From assembly GCA_902542235.1 (NCBI GenBank), contig CACBTT010000003.1:1-64000 (forward strand): 64,000 nucleotides of DNA. The letters run 5' to 3'. Of this stretch, positions 28,948 to 41,840 are shown one piece after another. A model generated the notes under the pieces. It worked only from the letters and a program-made list of their open reading frames with translations, was not told the origin of the DNA and searched no databases. Position 1 is the first letter of the stretch; each line of letters starts with the position of its first letter. The DNA is from an uncultured Pelagibacteraceae bacterium (lineage in GTDB: Bacteria > Pseudomonadota > Alphaproteobacteria > Pelagibacterales > Pelagibacteraceae). Made by a program: the position numbers and the translations under genes.

Positions 28948-31845
28948 TTATTCAAATACTTTATTTATAATTTCTTGTTGTTCAGAATTATGTCTTCTTG
29001 CATAACCTGTAGCAGGTGTAGCATCTGGACTTCTTCCGATGTAAGAAATTGCATTGTTTTTAGCCTTAATAGTCTCTAATGTCCATTGTATATAATCTCT
29101 AACAGCAAACCAAGCTCCCATATTTTTAGGCTCCTCTTGGCACCAATAAAATTTTGAATTTTTTGCAAATGGTTTTAGCTCTTTAACCAAACTTTTTGCA
29201 GGGAAAGGATATAGTTGTTCAATTCTATACAAAATAACATCATTTATTTTTAGTTTCTCTCTTGCCGCGAGAAGATCAAAATAAATTTTTCCAGAGCATA
29301 ATATTACTTTTCTAATTTTTTTATCTTCTTTTAACTTAATAAAACCTTTTTGCTTAGTATCTCTAGCATGATCCCATAGCACTCTATGGAAAGAATTTTG
29401 TTTACTAAAATCTTCCAAATTTGATACACAATATTTATTTCTTAAAAGTGACTTTGGTGTCATTATGATTAAAGGTTTTCTAAAATCACGGTGCATCTGT
29501 CTTCTTAAAGCATGAAAATAATTTGCAGGTGTTGTGCAATTCATAACTTGTAAATTATCATTTGCACATAATTGTAAAAATCTCTCTAACCTTGCAGAGG
29601 AGTGTTCTGGACCTTGTCCTTCATAACCGTGGGGTAATAACATAACTAGTCCTGATGCTCGTTTCCACTTTCTTTCACCAGATGATATAAATTGATCAAT
29701 GATTACTTGAGCACCATTTGCAAAATCACCGAATTGAGCTTCCCAAATTGTCAATGTATTCGGTTCTACTAAACTGTATCCATATTCAAATCCTAAAACT
29801 GCAAGTTCAGATAAAAAACTATCTACAATTTCAAAATTTTTTTGGTTACTAGATATATTGTTTAAAGGTATGTACCTTGAATTATCAATTTGATTTCTTA
29901 AAACTGAGTGTCTTTGACTAAAGGTACCTCTACCTGAGTCCTGACCTACTAACCTTACTGGATAACCTTCAACTAATAATGAACCAAATGCTAAAGACTC
30001 AGCTGTTGCCCAATCAATTCCTGAGCCTTCATTAATAGTTTTTTTTCTATTTTCCATAATTTTTGTTATGGTTTTGTGAATATTTTTATCAGTTGGAAAA
30101 ACATGTATTCTGTCAGAAATATTATTTAAAATTTTCAAATCTGATCCAGTTACACCTCTTTTATCTTTACCTCTTTCGGGTTTATATCTCGACCAAGTTC
30201 CCTCAAACCATCTAATTTTAGGTTTATAATCTTTCGCATTTTTAAATTGATCATCTAATAAATTTTTAAAATCAATAATTTGTTGATCTAAATCTTGTTT
30301 CGTAAAAAGTCCTTCATTTACGAGCTTTTCACCATAAATTTTAATTGTAGATGGATGAGATCTAATTTTTTTGTACATAAGTGGTTGGGTGAAGGATGGT
30401 TCATCTCCCTCATTATGTCCAAATCTTCTGTAACATATTAAATCAATTACAACATCTCTATTAAATTTTAATCTAAACTCAGTTGCTATTCTAGTTGCGT
30501 AAACAACTGCCTCAGGATCATCTCCATTAACATGGATGATTGGTGCATCAACCATTTTACCTACGTCAGAAGGATAAGGGGAAGATCGCGCAAATCTAGG
30601 ACTTGTTGTAAATCCAATTTGGTTGTTAACAATAATATGGATTGTCCCTCCAGTGTTATGACCAGGAAGTCCGGACATCGCAAAACACTCTGCTACTATT
30701 CCTTGCCCTGCAAATGCTGCATCACCATGAATTAATATTGGTATAACTTTATTTCTTTCTTTGTCTTTGTGAAAAAATTGTTTAGCTCTAGTTTGGCCAA
30801 GAACAACAGGATTAACTGCTTCTAAATGTGAAGGATTATCTGTTAAACTAACGTGTACAGGATTTCCATCAAATTCTCTATCAGATGAGGCTCCTAAATG
30901 GTATTTGACATCTCCAGCACCATCTTCTGAACCATCCATTTCACCAGCAAATTCATTAAAAATTCTTTTATAAGACTTTTGTAAAACGTTTGCTAAGACA
31001 TTTAGTCTTCCTCTATGTGACATTCCTATTTTAACTTCTTTTATTTTGGATTGTCCTCCGATTTTTATAATTTGCTCAAGAGCAGGTATTAAACTTTCTC
31101 CACCATCTAAACCAAATCTTTTAGTACCAACATATTTTGTGTTTAAAAATTTTTCAAATCCCTCTGCTTGTATTAATTTATTTAAAATTGCTTGCTTTCC
31201 ATTTTTTGTAAACTTGAGTGCATTCTCGTCTTTTTCAACTCTATCTCTAAACCACATTCTCTCAGTTGGATTTGAAATATGCATGTATTCATAACCTATG
31301 GGACCACAATAAGTTTTTTTTAAAAACTTAAGTATTTCTCTAATATTTGCACTTTTTTTATTTATTATTCCGTTTAGAAAAATTTCTTTGTCATAATCTT
31401 CTTTTTTAAAACCATAGTACTCAGGATGTAATTCGTCTAAATATTCTGACTTCATCAATTCTAAAGGATCTAATTTTGATAATAGATGTCCCCTTAAGCG
31501 ATAAGCTCTTATCAAGGCTACAGCACTTATTGAATTTTTATTTGAATTTGCAATTACTTGAAAATTAAATTTACTAGAATTATTTTTGTTTTTTTCATTT
31601 TCTTTAGCTCTTTTCTCAACATCTTCTATATTTATTTTCTTTGAAAAAGGTTTCCACGATGGTCCATTTATCTCGTCGACTAATATCTTCATATCCTCAT
31701 CCACACTTGAGAAATATTCGATCCAACTTTCAGAAAGAGATGGATCTTTATTTATAAATTTTATGTACATTTCCTCAATAAATGCACTATTGGACTTATT
31801 TAGAAATGATGTTTTTTTATATTCGAGATTTTTAGGAGAACTCAT
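28948..31845 (-). CDS. sucA: 2-Oxoglutarate dehydrogenase E1
   Basis: A 965-residue thiamine-diphosphate decarboxylase. Marks include the N-terminal E2-binding segment NSAFIEEMYIKFINKDPSL-like sequence near 19-37, GMSHRGRLNVLANVL near 274-288, HGDAAFAGQGIVAECF near 372-387 and the C-terminal GRSPDATPATGYARRHN. It decarboxylates 2-oxoglutarate and succinylates the E2 lipoyl group. It is preceded by sucD after 30 bases and followed immediately by sucB. Confidence 0.98.
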   Translation of the reverse strand: MSSPKNLEYKKTSFLNKSNSAFIEEMYIKFINKDPSLSESWIEYFSSVDEDMKILVDEINGPSWKPFSKKINIEDVEKRAKENEKNKNNSSKFNFQVIANSNKNSISAVALIRAYRLRGHLLSKLDPLELMKSEYLDELHPEYYGFKKEDYDKEIFLNGIINKKSANIREILKFLKKTYCGPIGYEYMHISNPTERMWFRDRVEKDENALKFTKNGKQAILNKLIQAEGFEKFLNTKYVGTKRFGLDGGESLIPALEQIIKIGGQSKIKEVKIGMSHRGRLNVLANVLQKSYKRIFNEFAGEMDGSEDGAGDVKYHLGASSDREFDGNPVHVSLTDNPSHLEAVNPVVLGQTRAKQFFHKDKERNKVIPILIHGDAAFAGQGIVAECFAMSGLPGHNTGGTIHIIVNNQIGFTTSPRFARSSPYPSDVGKMVDAPIIHVNGDDPEAVVYATRIATEFRLKFNRDVVIDLICYRRFGHNEGDEPSFTQPLMYKKIRSHPSTIKIYGEKLVNEGLFTKQDLDQQIIDFKNLLDDQFKNAKDYKPKIRWFEGTWSRYKPERGKDKRGVTGSDLKILNNISDRIHVFPTDKNIHKTITKIMENRKKTINEGSGIDWATAESLAFGSLLVEGYPVRLVGQDSGRGTFSQRHSVLRNQIDNSRYIPLNNISSNQKNFEIVDSFLSELAVLGFEYGYSLVEPNTLTIWEAQFGDFANGAQVIIDQFISSGERKWKRASGLVMLLPHGYEGQGPEHSSARLERFLQLCANDNLQVMNCTTPANYFHALRRQMHRDFRKPLIIMTPKSLLRNKYCVSNLEDFSKQNSFHRVLWDHARDTKQKGFIKLKEDKKIRKVILCSGKIYFDLLAAREKLKINDVILYRIEQLYPFPAKSLVKELKPFAKNSKFYWCQEEPKNMGAWFAVRDYIQWTLETIKAKNNAISYIGRSPDATPATGYARRHNSEQQEIINKVFE

Positions 31846-31875
31846 TTTATTTTATTATAATACTAAATTTTGTTT

Positions 31876-32751
31876 TCAATTGGACAATTTATTTAACAAT
31901 GTTTTTCCAATTTCTGAAGGTGATGTGGCTACTTCTATGCCACAATCTTCCATTTTTTTGATTTTATCTTTGGCCCCACCTTTACCACCTGATATTATGG
32001 CCCCTGCATGTCCCATTCTTCTACCCGGTGGTGCTGTAACTCCTGCAATAAAACCAACCATGGGTTTTTTTATGTCATGATTTTTTACAAATTCAGCTGC
32101 TTCTTCTTCAGCTGATCCTCCTATTTCGCCAATCATTAAAATTGATTTAGTTTCCTCATCTTTTAAAAATAAATCTAAACAATCAATAAAATTTGTGCCA
32201 TTTATTGGATCACCACCTATACCAATACATGTTGATTGGCCCAAATCATTCTCTGTAGTTTGTGCGACAGCCTCGTAGGTCAAAGTTCCAGATCTTGATA
32301 CAATACCAACAGAACCCTTTTTATGTATATTTCCTGGCATTATTCCGATCTTGCATTCATCAGGAGTAATTATACCTGGACAATTTGGACCGATTAATCT
32401 TGATTTTGAATTAAGTAACTTTTTTTTGACCTTAATCATATCAAGAACTGGTATACCCTCAGTGATACAAACGATTAATTCTAAGTTAGCTTCAATGGCC
32501 TCTATGATTGCTGCGGATGCAAATTTCGCAGGAACATAAATCATAGTTGCGTTGGCACCAGTTTTATCGACTGCTTCCTTTACTGTATTAAATACTGGTC
32601 TATCTAGATGAGTTTGACCGCCTTTTTTTGGTGTAACTCCTCCGACTAAATTTGTTCCATATTTAATTGCTTGCTCTGAATGAAAAGTTCCATGACTACC
32701 CGTAAAACCTTGGCAAATTAACTTTGTATTTTTATTAACTAAAACTGACAT
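31876..32751 (-). CDS. sucD: Succinyl-CoA synthetase subunit alpha
   Basis: A 291-residue subunit that binds CoA and carries the phosphohistidine. [19 protein letters not shown] near 14-32 is the CoA site and [11 protein letters not shown] contains the active H248. It converts succinyl-CoA to succinate with formation of a nucleoside triphosphate. The start is one base after the sucC stop codon region, forming a sucCD pair upstream of sucAB. Confidence 0.98.
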   Translation of the reverse strand: MSVLVNKNTKLICQGFTGSHGTFHSEQAIKYGTNLVGGVTPKKGGQTHLDRPVFNTVKEAVDKTGANATMIYVPAKFASAAIIEAIEANLELIVCITEGIPVLDMIKVKKKLLNSKSRLIGPNCPGIITPDECKIGIMPGNIHKKGSVGIVSRSGTLTYEAVAQTTENDLGQSTCIGIGGDPINGTNFIDCLDLFLKDEETKSILMIGEIGGSAEEEAAEFVKNHDIKKPMVGFIAGVTAPPGRRMGHAGAIISGGKGGAKDKIKKMEDCGIEVATSPSEIGKTLLNKLSN

Positions 32752-33912
32752 TTATTTAATAGCCTCTACAATTTTTTTAGCAGCATCTGATAAATCAGAA
32801 GCAGAAATTAACTCAAGACCTGAATTATCAAGTATTTTTTTTCCCTCTTCAAAATTTGTTCCGGCCAATCTTACAACTAAAGGAACATTCATTTTTATTT
32901 CTTTTGCTGCGTCCACAACACCTTGGGCAAGAACATCACATCTCATTATTCCACCAAAAATATTAATCAATATTCCTTTAACATTTTTATCTGATAAAAT
33001 TATTTTAAAAGCAGCTGCCACTTTTTCTTTAGAAGCCCCACCACCAACATCTAAAAAATTTGCTGGTTCCTTTCCATATAATTTAATTATGTCCATAGTT
33101 GCCATTGCAAGCCCAGCTCCATTAACCATGCATCCAATTGTTCCATCAAGTTTAATATATGCTAAATCATGCTTGCTAGCTTCTATCTCTGTTTCTTCTT
33201 CTTCATTGAGGTCTCTCAACTCAATTAGCTCTGGATGTCTGAATAAAGCATTTCCATCAAAATTCATTTTTGCATCTAAACAAATCAACTCTTGATCTTT
33301 TGTTAAAATTAAAGGATTAATTTCAATTAGATTAGCATCCGTTTCTATAAATAATTTGTATATGGACTTGATTAGACTAATTCCTTGTTCTTTTGTTTCT
33401 TCATCTAGATTGAAAATACTTATTATTTTATTACAATTTTCATCAGATATTTCGTTATCTAAATCTACTTTTGTTGTTAAAATTTTCTCAGGAAATTTGA
33501 TTGCGACTTCCTCTATATCCATACCCCCTTGATCACTTGAGATAAAAGCTATCTTTGAGCTCGCACGATCTACAACGCAAGACAAATAAAATTCTTTATC
33601 AATGTTAGATGAAACTTCGACATATAATCTTTTAACAATTCTTCCACTAGGTCCTGTCTGATGAGTGATTAATTTTTTTCCAAGCAAGGATTTTGCCTCT
33701 GTTTCAAGACTTTTTAAATCATTTACTATTTTAACTCCACCAGCTTTACCTCTGCCTCCAGCATGAATTTGTGCTTTCAACACATATTTATCAGTTTTAA
33801 GATTTTTAGCTTTTTCTAATAATTCATTTACATCTAGAGCATAAACTCCATCCGGAACTTTAGCCCCATATTTTCTAAGTATATTCTTTGCTTGGTGTTC
33901 GTGAATATTCAT
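32752..33912 (-). CDS. sucC: Succinyl-CoA synthetase subunit beta (ADP-forming type)
   Basis: A 386-residue ATP-grasp subunit. [20 protein letters not shown] at the N-terminus, [16 protein letters not shown] near 45-60, [10 protein letters not shown] near 195-204 and [19 protein letters not shown] near 314-332 are diagnostic. It binds nucleotide and pairs with SucD. It is preceded by mdh after 3 bases, giving the common alphaproteobacterial order mdh-sucC-sucD-sucA-sucB-lpdA. Confidence 0.98.
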   Translation of the reverse strand: MNIHEHQAKNILRKYGAKVPDGVYALDVNELLEKAKNLKTDKYVLKAQIHAGGRGKAGGVKIVNDLKSLETEAKSLLGKKLITHQTGPSGRIVKRLYVEVSSNIDKEFYLSCVVDRASSKIAFISSDQGGMDIEEVAIKFPEKILTTKVDLDNEISDENCNKIISIFNLDEETKEQGISLIKSIYKLFIETDANLIEINPLILTKDQELICLDAKMNFDGNALFRHPELIELRDLNEEEETEIEASKHDLAYIKLDGTIGCMVNGAGLAMATMDIIKLYGKEPANFLDVGGGASKEKVAAAFKIILSDKNVKGILINIFGGIMRCDVLAQGVVDAAKEIKMNVPLVVRLAGTNFEEGKKILDNSGLELISASDLSDAAKKIVEAIK

Positions 33913-33915
33913 TAA

Positions 33916-36376
<2,461 letters not shown>

Positions 36377-36396
36377 GGATGTATTTAAATAAGTAA

Positions 36397-37170
36397 TTAT
36401 GTGGTTGCAAGCATTTTCTTTATCTCAGCAATAGCTTTTGCTGGATTTAATCCTTTTGGACATGCGTTAGTGCAGTTCAAAATCGTGTGGCATCTATAAA
36501 GCTTAAGTTCATCTGCAACCTTTTGAAGTCTTTCCTTTCTATCTTCGTCTCTGCTATCCATTATCCATCTATAAGCTTGTAATAAAACTGCAGGACCTAA
36601 ATACTTATCGCCATTCCACCAATAACTAGGACATGAAGTAGAACAACAAGCACACATTATACATTCATAAGCTCCATCAAGTTTAGCTCTATCTTCTGGA
36701 GATTGATGAATTTCTATTGTTTCACTTTTTGAATTATTTTTTAACCAAGGTTCAATGGATTGGTATTGTTTATATAATCCACTTAAGTCTCCTATTAAAT
36801 CTTTTTTTACTTTTAAGTGAGGCAAAGGGTATATATCTATATCTCCCTTAATTTCTGCATGTGGCTTAGTACATGCAAGACCATTTTTTCCACCCATATT
36901 CATTGCACAAGAACCACAAACTCCATGCGCACAAGATCTTCTATATGCAAGTGTTGGATCAATTTCGTTTTTAATTTTATTTAGTATGTCTAAAACTTTA
37001 GATGGACAATTATCCATGTCTACTTCATATGTGTCTATTCTTGGGTTCTCTCCAGTTGATGGATCCCATCTGTAAACATTTACTTTTCTGATATTCTTTG
37101 AACCGGTTTTGTCTTTAAAATATTTACCTTTATTAACTTTTGAGTTTTGTGGTAAATTTAATTGAACCAT
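36397..37170 (-). CDS. sdhB: Succinate dehydrogenase iron-sulfur subunit
   Basis: A 257-residue electron-transfer subunit. The [2Fe-2S] ligands are C80, C85, C88 and C100 in the [11 protein letters not shown] region. The C-terminal ferredoxin part has [12 protein letters not shown] at 170-181 and [12 protein letters not shown] at 227-238, supplying the [4Fe-4S] and [3Fe-4S] clusters. It passes electrons from SdhA to ubiquinone. Its start overlaps the sdhA stop by one base. Confidence 0.98.
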   Translation of the reverse strand: MVQLNLPQNSKVNKGKYFKDKTGSKNIRKVNVYRWDPSTGENPRIDTYEVDMDNCPSKVLDILNKIKNEIDPTLAYRRSCAHGVCGSCAMNMGGKNGLACTKPHAEIKGDIDIYPLPHLKVKKDLIGDLSGLYKQYQSIEPWLKNNSKSETIEIHQSPEDRAKLDGAYECIMCACCSTSCPSYWWNGDKYLGPAVLLQAYRWIMDSRDEDRKERLQKVADELKLYRCHTILNCTNACPKGLNPAKAIAEIKKMLATT

Positions 37171-38945
37171 TAATACACTCTTTCTTGTGGAGGAAAATAT
37201 TGGACTTCATTTGTTAATGTTGAAGTATGTACATCTCTGTATTCAATTTTAGTATTTTTTCCATCACACCAAGATAATGTATGTTTCATAAATTTTTCAT
37301 CATTTCTTTTCGGATAATCTTCACGAGCATGAGCTCCTCTGCTTTCTTTTCTGTGATATGCAGAATCTACAGTTGTTATCGCTTGTCTAATTAAATTATC
37401 AAATTCTAAAGTCTCAACTAAATCAGTATTGAATACCAACGATTTATCTTTAACAGAAATCGATTCCATGCCGTCATATGTTTTTCTAATCTCATCTACA
37501 CCCTCTTTAAGATTCTTTTCAGTTCTAAATACAGCACATTTAGACTGCATTGTTTTTTGCATCGCCAGTCTAAGTTCAGCAGTTCCATTATCTCCCTCTG
37601 CGTACCTTAGTTTATCAAATCTATTTAGACATTTTTCAGTTTCGCTTTCACTAACTTCTTCGTGAGGCGTTCCAGGTTTTACCAATTCCGCTGCTCTCTT
37701 TGCTGCTGCTCTTCCAAAAACAACCAAGTCAATAAGTGAATTTGAACCTAATCTATTTGCTCCATGAACAGATACGCACGCAGCCTCACCAATCGCCATC
37801 AAACCTGGGACTGTTTTTTGAGATCCATTTACTGTTAAAACTTCAGCTTTATAATTTGTTGGTATACCACCCATATTATAATGAACTGTTGGAACAACTG
37901 GTATCGGTTCTTTGGTTACATCTACATTTGCAAATAATCTTGCTGCCTCAGTAATGCCTGGCAATCTATCTTCAATAACTTTTTTATCTAAATGACTTAA
38001 ATATAAATGAACATGGTCTTGATCTTTACCAACACCTCTTCCCTCATTGATTTCAATAGACATTGATCTGCTAACTACATCTCTCGATGCAAGATCTTTA
38101 GCGTTGGGAGCATATCTCTCCATAAATCTTTCACCTTTAGAGTTTACCAAATATCCACCTTCACCTCTTACACCTTCAGAAATAAGTGTTCCGTGTCCAT
38201 ATATTCCTGTTGGGTGAAATTGTACAAACTCCATATCTTGAAGAGGTAATCCAGCTCTTAATACCATTGCATTACCATCACCAGTACAAGTATGTGCAGA
38301 TGTTGCTGAGTAATACACCTTCCCATATCCCCCTGTGGCTATAATTGTTATGTGAGATCTAAAACGATGAATTGTTCCATCATTTAAATTCCAAGCAATT
38401 AAACCTTTGCATTGTCCATCTTTCATAATTAAGTCTAATGCAAAATATTCAATAAAAAATTCTGTATTATGTTTAAGTGCTTGACCATATAATGTATGGA
38501 GAATTGCATGACCAGTTCTGTCTGCTGCAGCACAAGTTCTTTGTACAATTCCATTTCCATAATTTTTTGTCATTCCACCAAATGGTCTTTGATAAATTTT
38601 TCCATCTTCTGTTCTACTAAAAGGAACACCATACTTTTCTAATTCTAATACTGCTTTTGGAGCTTCCTTACACAAATATTCAATACTATCTTGATCGCCT
38701 AACCAATCTGCTCCTTTTACAGTATCGTACATATGCCAACGCCAATCGTCTTCTCCCATGTTTCCAAGGGCTGCTGAAATTCCACCTTGGGCAGCTGATG
38801 TATGACTTCTGGTTGGAAAGACTTTAGAAATGCATGCAGTTTTTAATCCAGCTTCACTTAAGCCAACCGCAGCTCTTAGGCCGGAACCTCCAGCACCAAG
38901 GACAACGACATCATATTCATGATCTATAATATTATAAGATTTCAT
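37170..38945 (-). CDS. sdhA: Succinate dehydrogenase flavoprotein subunit
   Basis: A 591-residue flavoprotein. The FAD motif [14 protein letters not shown] is at 13-26. H48 in [11 protein letters not shown] is the expected covalent FAD site. [16 protein letters not shown] and [11 protein letters not shown] near 230-260 form the succinate site. The C-terminal segment with [15 protein letters not shown] is typical. Oxidises succinate to fumarate in complex II. The start overlaps the sdhD stop by 4 bases. Confidence 0.98.
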   Translation of the reverse strand: MKSYNIIDHEYDVVVLGAGGSGLRAAVGLSEAGLKTACISKVFPTRSHTSAAQGGISAALGNMGEDDWRWHMYDTVKGADWLGDQDSIEYLCKEAPKAVLELEKYGVPFSRTEDGKIYQRPFGGMTKNYGNGIVQRTCAAADRTGHAILHTLYGQALKHNTEFFIEYFALDLIMKDGQCKGLIAWNLNDGTIHRFRSHITIIATGGYGKVYYSATSAHTCTGDGNAMVLRAGLPLQDMEFVQFHPTGIYGHGTLISEGVRGEGGYLVNSKGERFMERYAPNAKDLASRDVVSRSMSIEINEGRGVGKDQDHVHLYLSHLDKKVIEDRLPGITEAARLFANVDVTKEPIPVVPTVHYNMGGIPTNYKAEVLTVNGSQKTVPGLMAIGEAACVSVHGANRLGSNSLIDLVVFGRAAAKRAAELVKPGTPHEEVSESETEKCLNRFDKLRYAEGDNGTAELRLAMQKTMQSKCAVFRTEKNLKEGVDEIRKTYDGMESISVKDKSLVFNTDLVETLEFDNLIRQAITTVDSAYHRKESRGAHAREDYPKRNDEKFMKHTLSWCDGKNTKIEYRDVHTSTLTNEVQYFPPQERVY

Positions 38946-39271
38946 ATAGTTATTTTAAATACCGCAAATATTGTAATTAAAGGAATTGTTATAGCAAAAA
39001 AATTTAAAGCTTTGTTTGCGGCATTTTTGATTTTTTCATCTTTAATATAGTCTTCAAAAACCTCGCTGATGCTTAATGCCGAGAAAAAGTAAGCAAAAAT
39101 AAGAAAAAGACTAAATATAAACTTTGAAGGTTGAGAAGTTAGAAAAGTTAATATCTCTAAGTAGCTTTTGTCATAAATACTAACCAAATTTAAAGCAAAC
39201 CATAACATCAAAGGTACTAATATGAGAGAACTCACTTTTAAAAATACCCATTTTTTTGTTACTGCTCTCAT
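38942..39271 (-). CDS. sdhD: Succinate dehydrogenase membrane anchor subunit D
   Basis: A 109-residue protein with three predicted membrane segments (about 13-32, 48-67 and 86-107). [21 protein letters not shown] at the start fits SdhD. Sequence conservation of this subunit is low, so position between sdhC and sdhA is the main support. A DYIKDE segment near 70-75 takes the place of the conserved DYI motif of SdhD. It helps bind quinone and heme. Confidence 0.88.
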   Translation of the reverse strand: MRAVTKKWVFLKVSSLILVPLMLWFALNLVSIYDKSYLEILTFLTSQPSKFIFSLFLIFAYFFSALSISEVFEDYIKDEKIKNAANKALNFFAITIPLITIFAVFKITI

Positions 39272-39651
39272 TAAAATAAATTTCGTCCTATTAAATAAAT
39301 TGAAACGGTTAATATAAAAGATCCAAATATTACAATTAAGCCAGTAATTTTTGTGGTTTTTAACTCAAATCCATAACCAAAATCCATAATTAAATGTCTT
39401 ATCTCACTTAAGATTTGAAAACTAAAAGACCATGTAATACCCAAGATGAAAAATTTCCCAATAAAAGATTGGAGGAATAATTTTATAAATTCATGACTTC
39501 CTTCGCTAAATGAAAAAAAAATAAAAAAGATACAAATTAAAGTTATTGCTAATATATTTATTACTCCTGTAATTCTATGAGATATTGAAACTAAAGATGA
39601 TACATGCCATCTATAAATTTGAATATGAGGAGATAAAGGATTATTTTCCAT
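39271..39651 (-). CDS. sdhC: Succinate dehydrogenase cytochrome b556 subunit
   Basis: A 126-residue membrane protein with three hydrophobic segments. NPLSPHIQIYRW at 4-15 and SISHRITG at 22-29 form the SdhC signature. H86 in SEIRHLIMDFG is the likely heme ligand. It anchors complex II and forms part of the quinone site. It overlaps asd by 11 bases at the start and sdhD by one base at the stop. Confidence 0.95.
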   Translation of the reverse strand: MENNPLSPHIQIYRWHVSSLVSISHRITGVINILAITLICIFFIFFSFSEGSHEFIKLFLQSFIGKFFILGITWSFSFQILSEIRHLIMDFGYGFELKTTKITGLIVIFGSFILTVSIYLIGRNLF

Positions 39652-40651
39652 TTTGATTTGCTTTCATTATTGTTTCTGCAATTTCAACAGAATTTAATGC
39701 GGCGCCTCTTAATAGGTTATCTGAAACGATCCACAAATTAATTGAATTCTCTTTTGTTTTATCATCTCTAATTCTTGAGATAAATGTTTCATCTCTACCA
39801 GTCGCTTCTATTGGTGTACTATATCCTCCATTTTCTCTTTTATCTATAACGCTACAACCATCAGCATTATTTAATGCTTCTCTAATTTGTTCTAGAGAAT
39901 AAGGATTTTCAAACTCTATATTTACTGATTCTGAATGTGATACAAGAACAGGAATTCTAACGCACGTAGCTGTTAGCTCTATATTATTGTCCAGTATTTT
40001 TTTTGTTTCATTAGTCATTTTCAATTCTTCTTTTGTGTATCCATCATCCGAAAAAACATCAATGTGAGGAATGATATTGAAAGCTATTTGTTTAGTAAAA
40101 TTTTTAGATTCAACAGAATTTCCATCAAGATAAGATTTAGTTTGTTCAATCAATTCATCCATAGGTGCTTTTCCGCCTCCAGAAACAGATTGATAGGTGG
40201 AAACTATTACTCTTTTTATTTTATATAAATCATGTAATGGTTTAAGAGCTAATACTAACTGAGCTGTTGAGCAGTTAGGATTTGCCACAATATTTTTTTT
40301 CATTTCATTAATTTTTTCTGCATTCACTTGAGGTACAATAAGTGGAACGTCAGGATCCATTCTAAAAAAACTAGAATTATCAATTACAGTTGTTAATTTT
40401 GCTGCACTTTCTGCATATTGTTCTGCAATTTTACCACCTGCTGCAAAAAAAGTTATATTTGCATTTGAAAAATCGTATTTTTCAAGATCATGGACTTCAT
40501 AATCTTTGCCCTTAAAACTTATTTTTTTTCCAGCACTATTAGAAGAAGCTACTAAAAAAAGGTTATTAAATTTAATATCCTTTTTTTCTATAACTTCTAG
40601 TGTCTTTCTTCCAACATTACCGGTTGCACCGATGATAGCTATATTAGTCAT
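39641..40651 (-). CDS. asd: Aspartate-semialdehyde dehydrogenase
   Basis: A 336-residue enzyme that makes aspartate semialdehyde for lysine, threonine and methionine. The NADP motif is IIGATGNVGRKTLEV at 6-20. The catalytic Cys is C127 in NPNCSTAQ, and the His lies in RIPVLVSHSESV near 235-246. It follows dmdA after 14 bases and overlaps sdhC by 11, so it probably shares transcripts with both neighbours. Confidence 0.96.
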   Translation of the reverse strand: MTNIAIIGATGNVGRKTLEVIEKKDIKFNNLFLVASSNSAGKKISFKGKDYEVHDLEKYDFSNANITFFAAGGKIAEQYAESAAKLTTVIDNSSFFRMDPDVPLIVPQVNAEKINEMKKNIVANPNCSTAQLVLALKPLHDLYKIKRVIVSTYQSVSGGGKAPMDELIEQTKSYLDGNSVESKNFTKQIAFNIIPHIDVFSDDGYTKEELKMTNETKKILDNNIELTATCVRIPVLVSHSESVNIEFENPYSLEQIREALNNADGCSVIDKRENGGYSTPIEATGRDETFISRIRDDKTKENSINLWIVSDNLLRGAALNSVEIAETIMKANQNGK

Positions 40652-40665
40652 TTTAAAGATTTATA

Positions 40666-41775
40666 CTAAATGAAAGGTAAATCGCAAACTGTTCCGTTAA
40701 AACTATTACCATTTATATCAATTTTGAATGTTTGCTTTGCTTCAAAATATGGTTTTTTTATCATAGCTATACCAATTACCTGTTTAAAAGTTGGATTGTA
40801 ACAACCTGATCGTAGTTCTCCGATTATATTATTTTTTTCATCTGTTAAATTCATTGAACCAGTTACGCTTATTTTATCAGTATCAATTTTAACGCCCATT
40901 AGTTTTCTTTTAATTCCTTCAGACTTTATTTTTATTAATTGCTCTTTTCCTAAAAATTCAACATCACTATCAATATTAATATATTTATCAAAGCCACATT
41001 CGTATGGGTTGTCTCCATTGTCCATATCGTTTCCTTGAGAAAGTAATCCACTTTCGATACGTTCAATTAAATTAGGACATCCTGCTCTAATATTAAACTC
41101 ATCTCCAATTTCAAATAAATGATCGTATAGTTTTAAACCCGCCTCATTATTCTCTACATAAATTTCATATCCACCTTGTTTAGACCATCCTGATTGAGCA
41201 ATTAAATGTTTGGCTCCAGCAAAATCAAAATAATCAAAACCAAAAAATTTTAATTTTGTTATCTTTTCTCCAAAAACTTTTTCCATCAATTTAAAAGATT
41301 TAGGCCCTTGCACAGCCATAATGTCAACTTCAGGTTCGATAATATTTACATCAAATTTATTTCCAATTGCCAATCCTTTTGCAAATAAGATTACATCCGT
41401 ATCTGCAATAGAAACCCACCATTTATTCTCATTAAATCTTAGAACAACTGGATCATTAATTAATCCAGCATTATCATCTATGATTGGACAATAATAACAT
41501 CTTCCATCTTTTGATTTCGAAAGATCTCTACAAGTCATAAGTTGAACCAATTTTGCAGCATCTTTTCCAGTAATCTCTACTTGTCTTTCAGCAGCCACAT
41601 CCCAAACTTGAACATGCTCTTTTAAATGATGATATGAGTCTTCTAAAGAACCAAATGCAGCAGGAAGCAACATATGATTGTATATTGTGTAAGCTGTAAC
41701 ACCTTGTTTTTCAATTCTTGATGTATAAGGCGTACCTCTAAGTCTTCTTGATTTTGCAATAGAAAAGTTTTTCAT
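40666..41775 (-). CDS. dmdA: Dimethylsulfoniopropionate demethylase
   Basis: A 369-residue GcvT-fold enzyme that moves one methyl group from DMSP to tetrahydrofolate, giving methylmercaptopropionate. The length and sequence agree with Pelagibacter DmdA as I know it: [21 protein letters not shown] N-terminus, [15 protein letters not shown] near 54-68, [10 protein letters not shown] near 80-89, [22 protein letters not shown] and the terminal CDLPFI. The SKQGGYE and [10 protein letters not shown] segments help separate it from plain glycine-cleavage T proteins. dmdB and dmdC lie directly upstream on the same strand. Confidence 0.95.
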   Translation of the reverse strand: MKNFSIAKSRRLRGTPYTSRIEKQGVTAYTIYNHMLLPAAFGSLEDSYHHLKEHVQVWDVAAERQVEITGKDAAKLVQLMTCRDLSKSKDGRCYYCPIIDDNAGLINDPVVLRFNENKWWVSIADTDVILFAKGLAIGNKFDVNIIEPEVDIMAVQGPKSFKLMEKVFGEKITKLKFFGFDYFDFAGAKHLIAQSGWSKQGGYEIYVENNEAGLKLYDHLFEIGDEFNIRAGCPNLIERIESGLLSQGNDMDNGDNPYECGFDKYINIDSDVEFLGKEQLIKIKSEGIKRKLMGVKIDTDKISVTGSMNLTDEKNNIIGELRSGCYNPTFKQVIGIAMIKKPYFEAKQTFKIDINGNSFNGTVCDLPFI

Positions 41776-41840
41776 TTTTTAGCTTAGTGTCATCTTTTTA
41801 TCTATTTGTAAAGAAAGTAAGTTGTTTATTTGAAAGAAAT

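Noticed and set aside
31586..32080. 164-residue plus-strand open frame across the sucD/sucA junction
   Set aside because: It lies opposite two certain genes, its sequence is Ser/Phe-rich with no recognisable domain, and it is explained as a shadow of the minus-strand coding frames.
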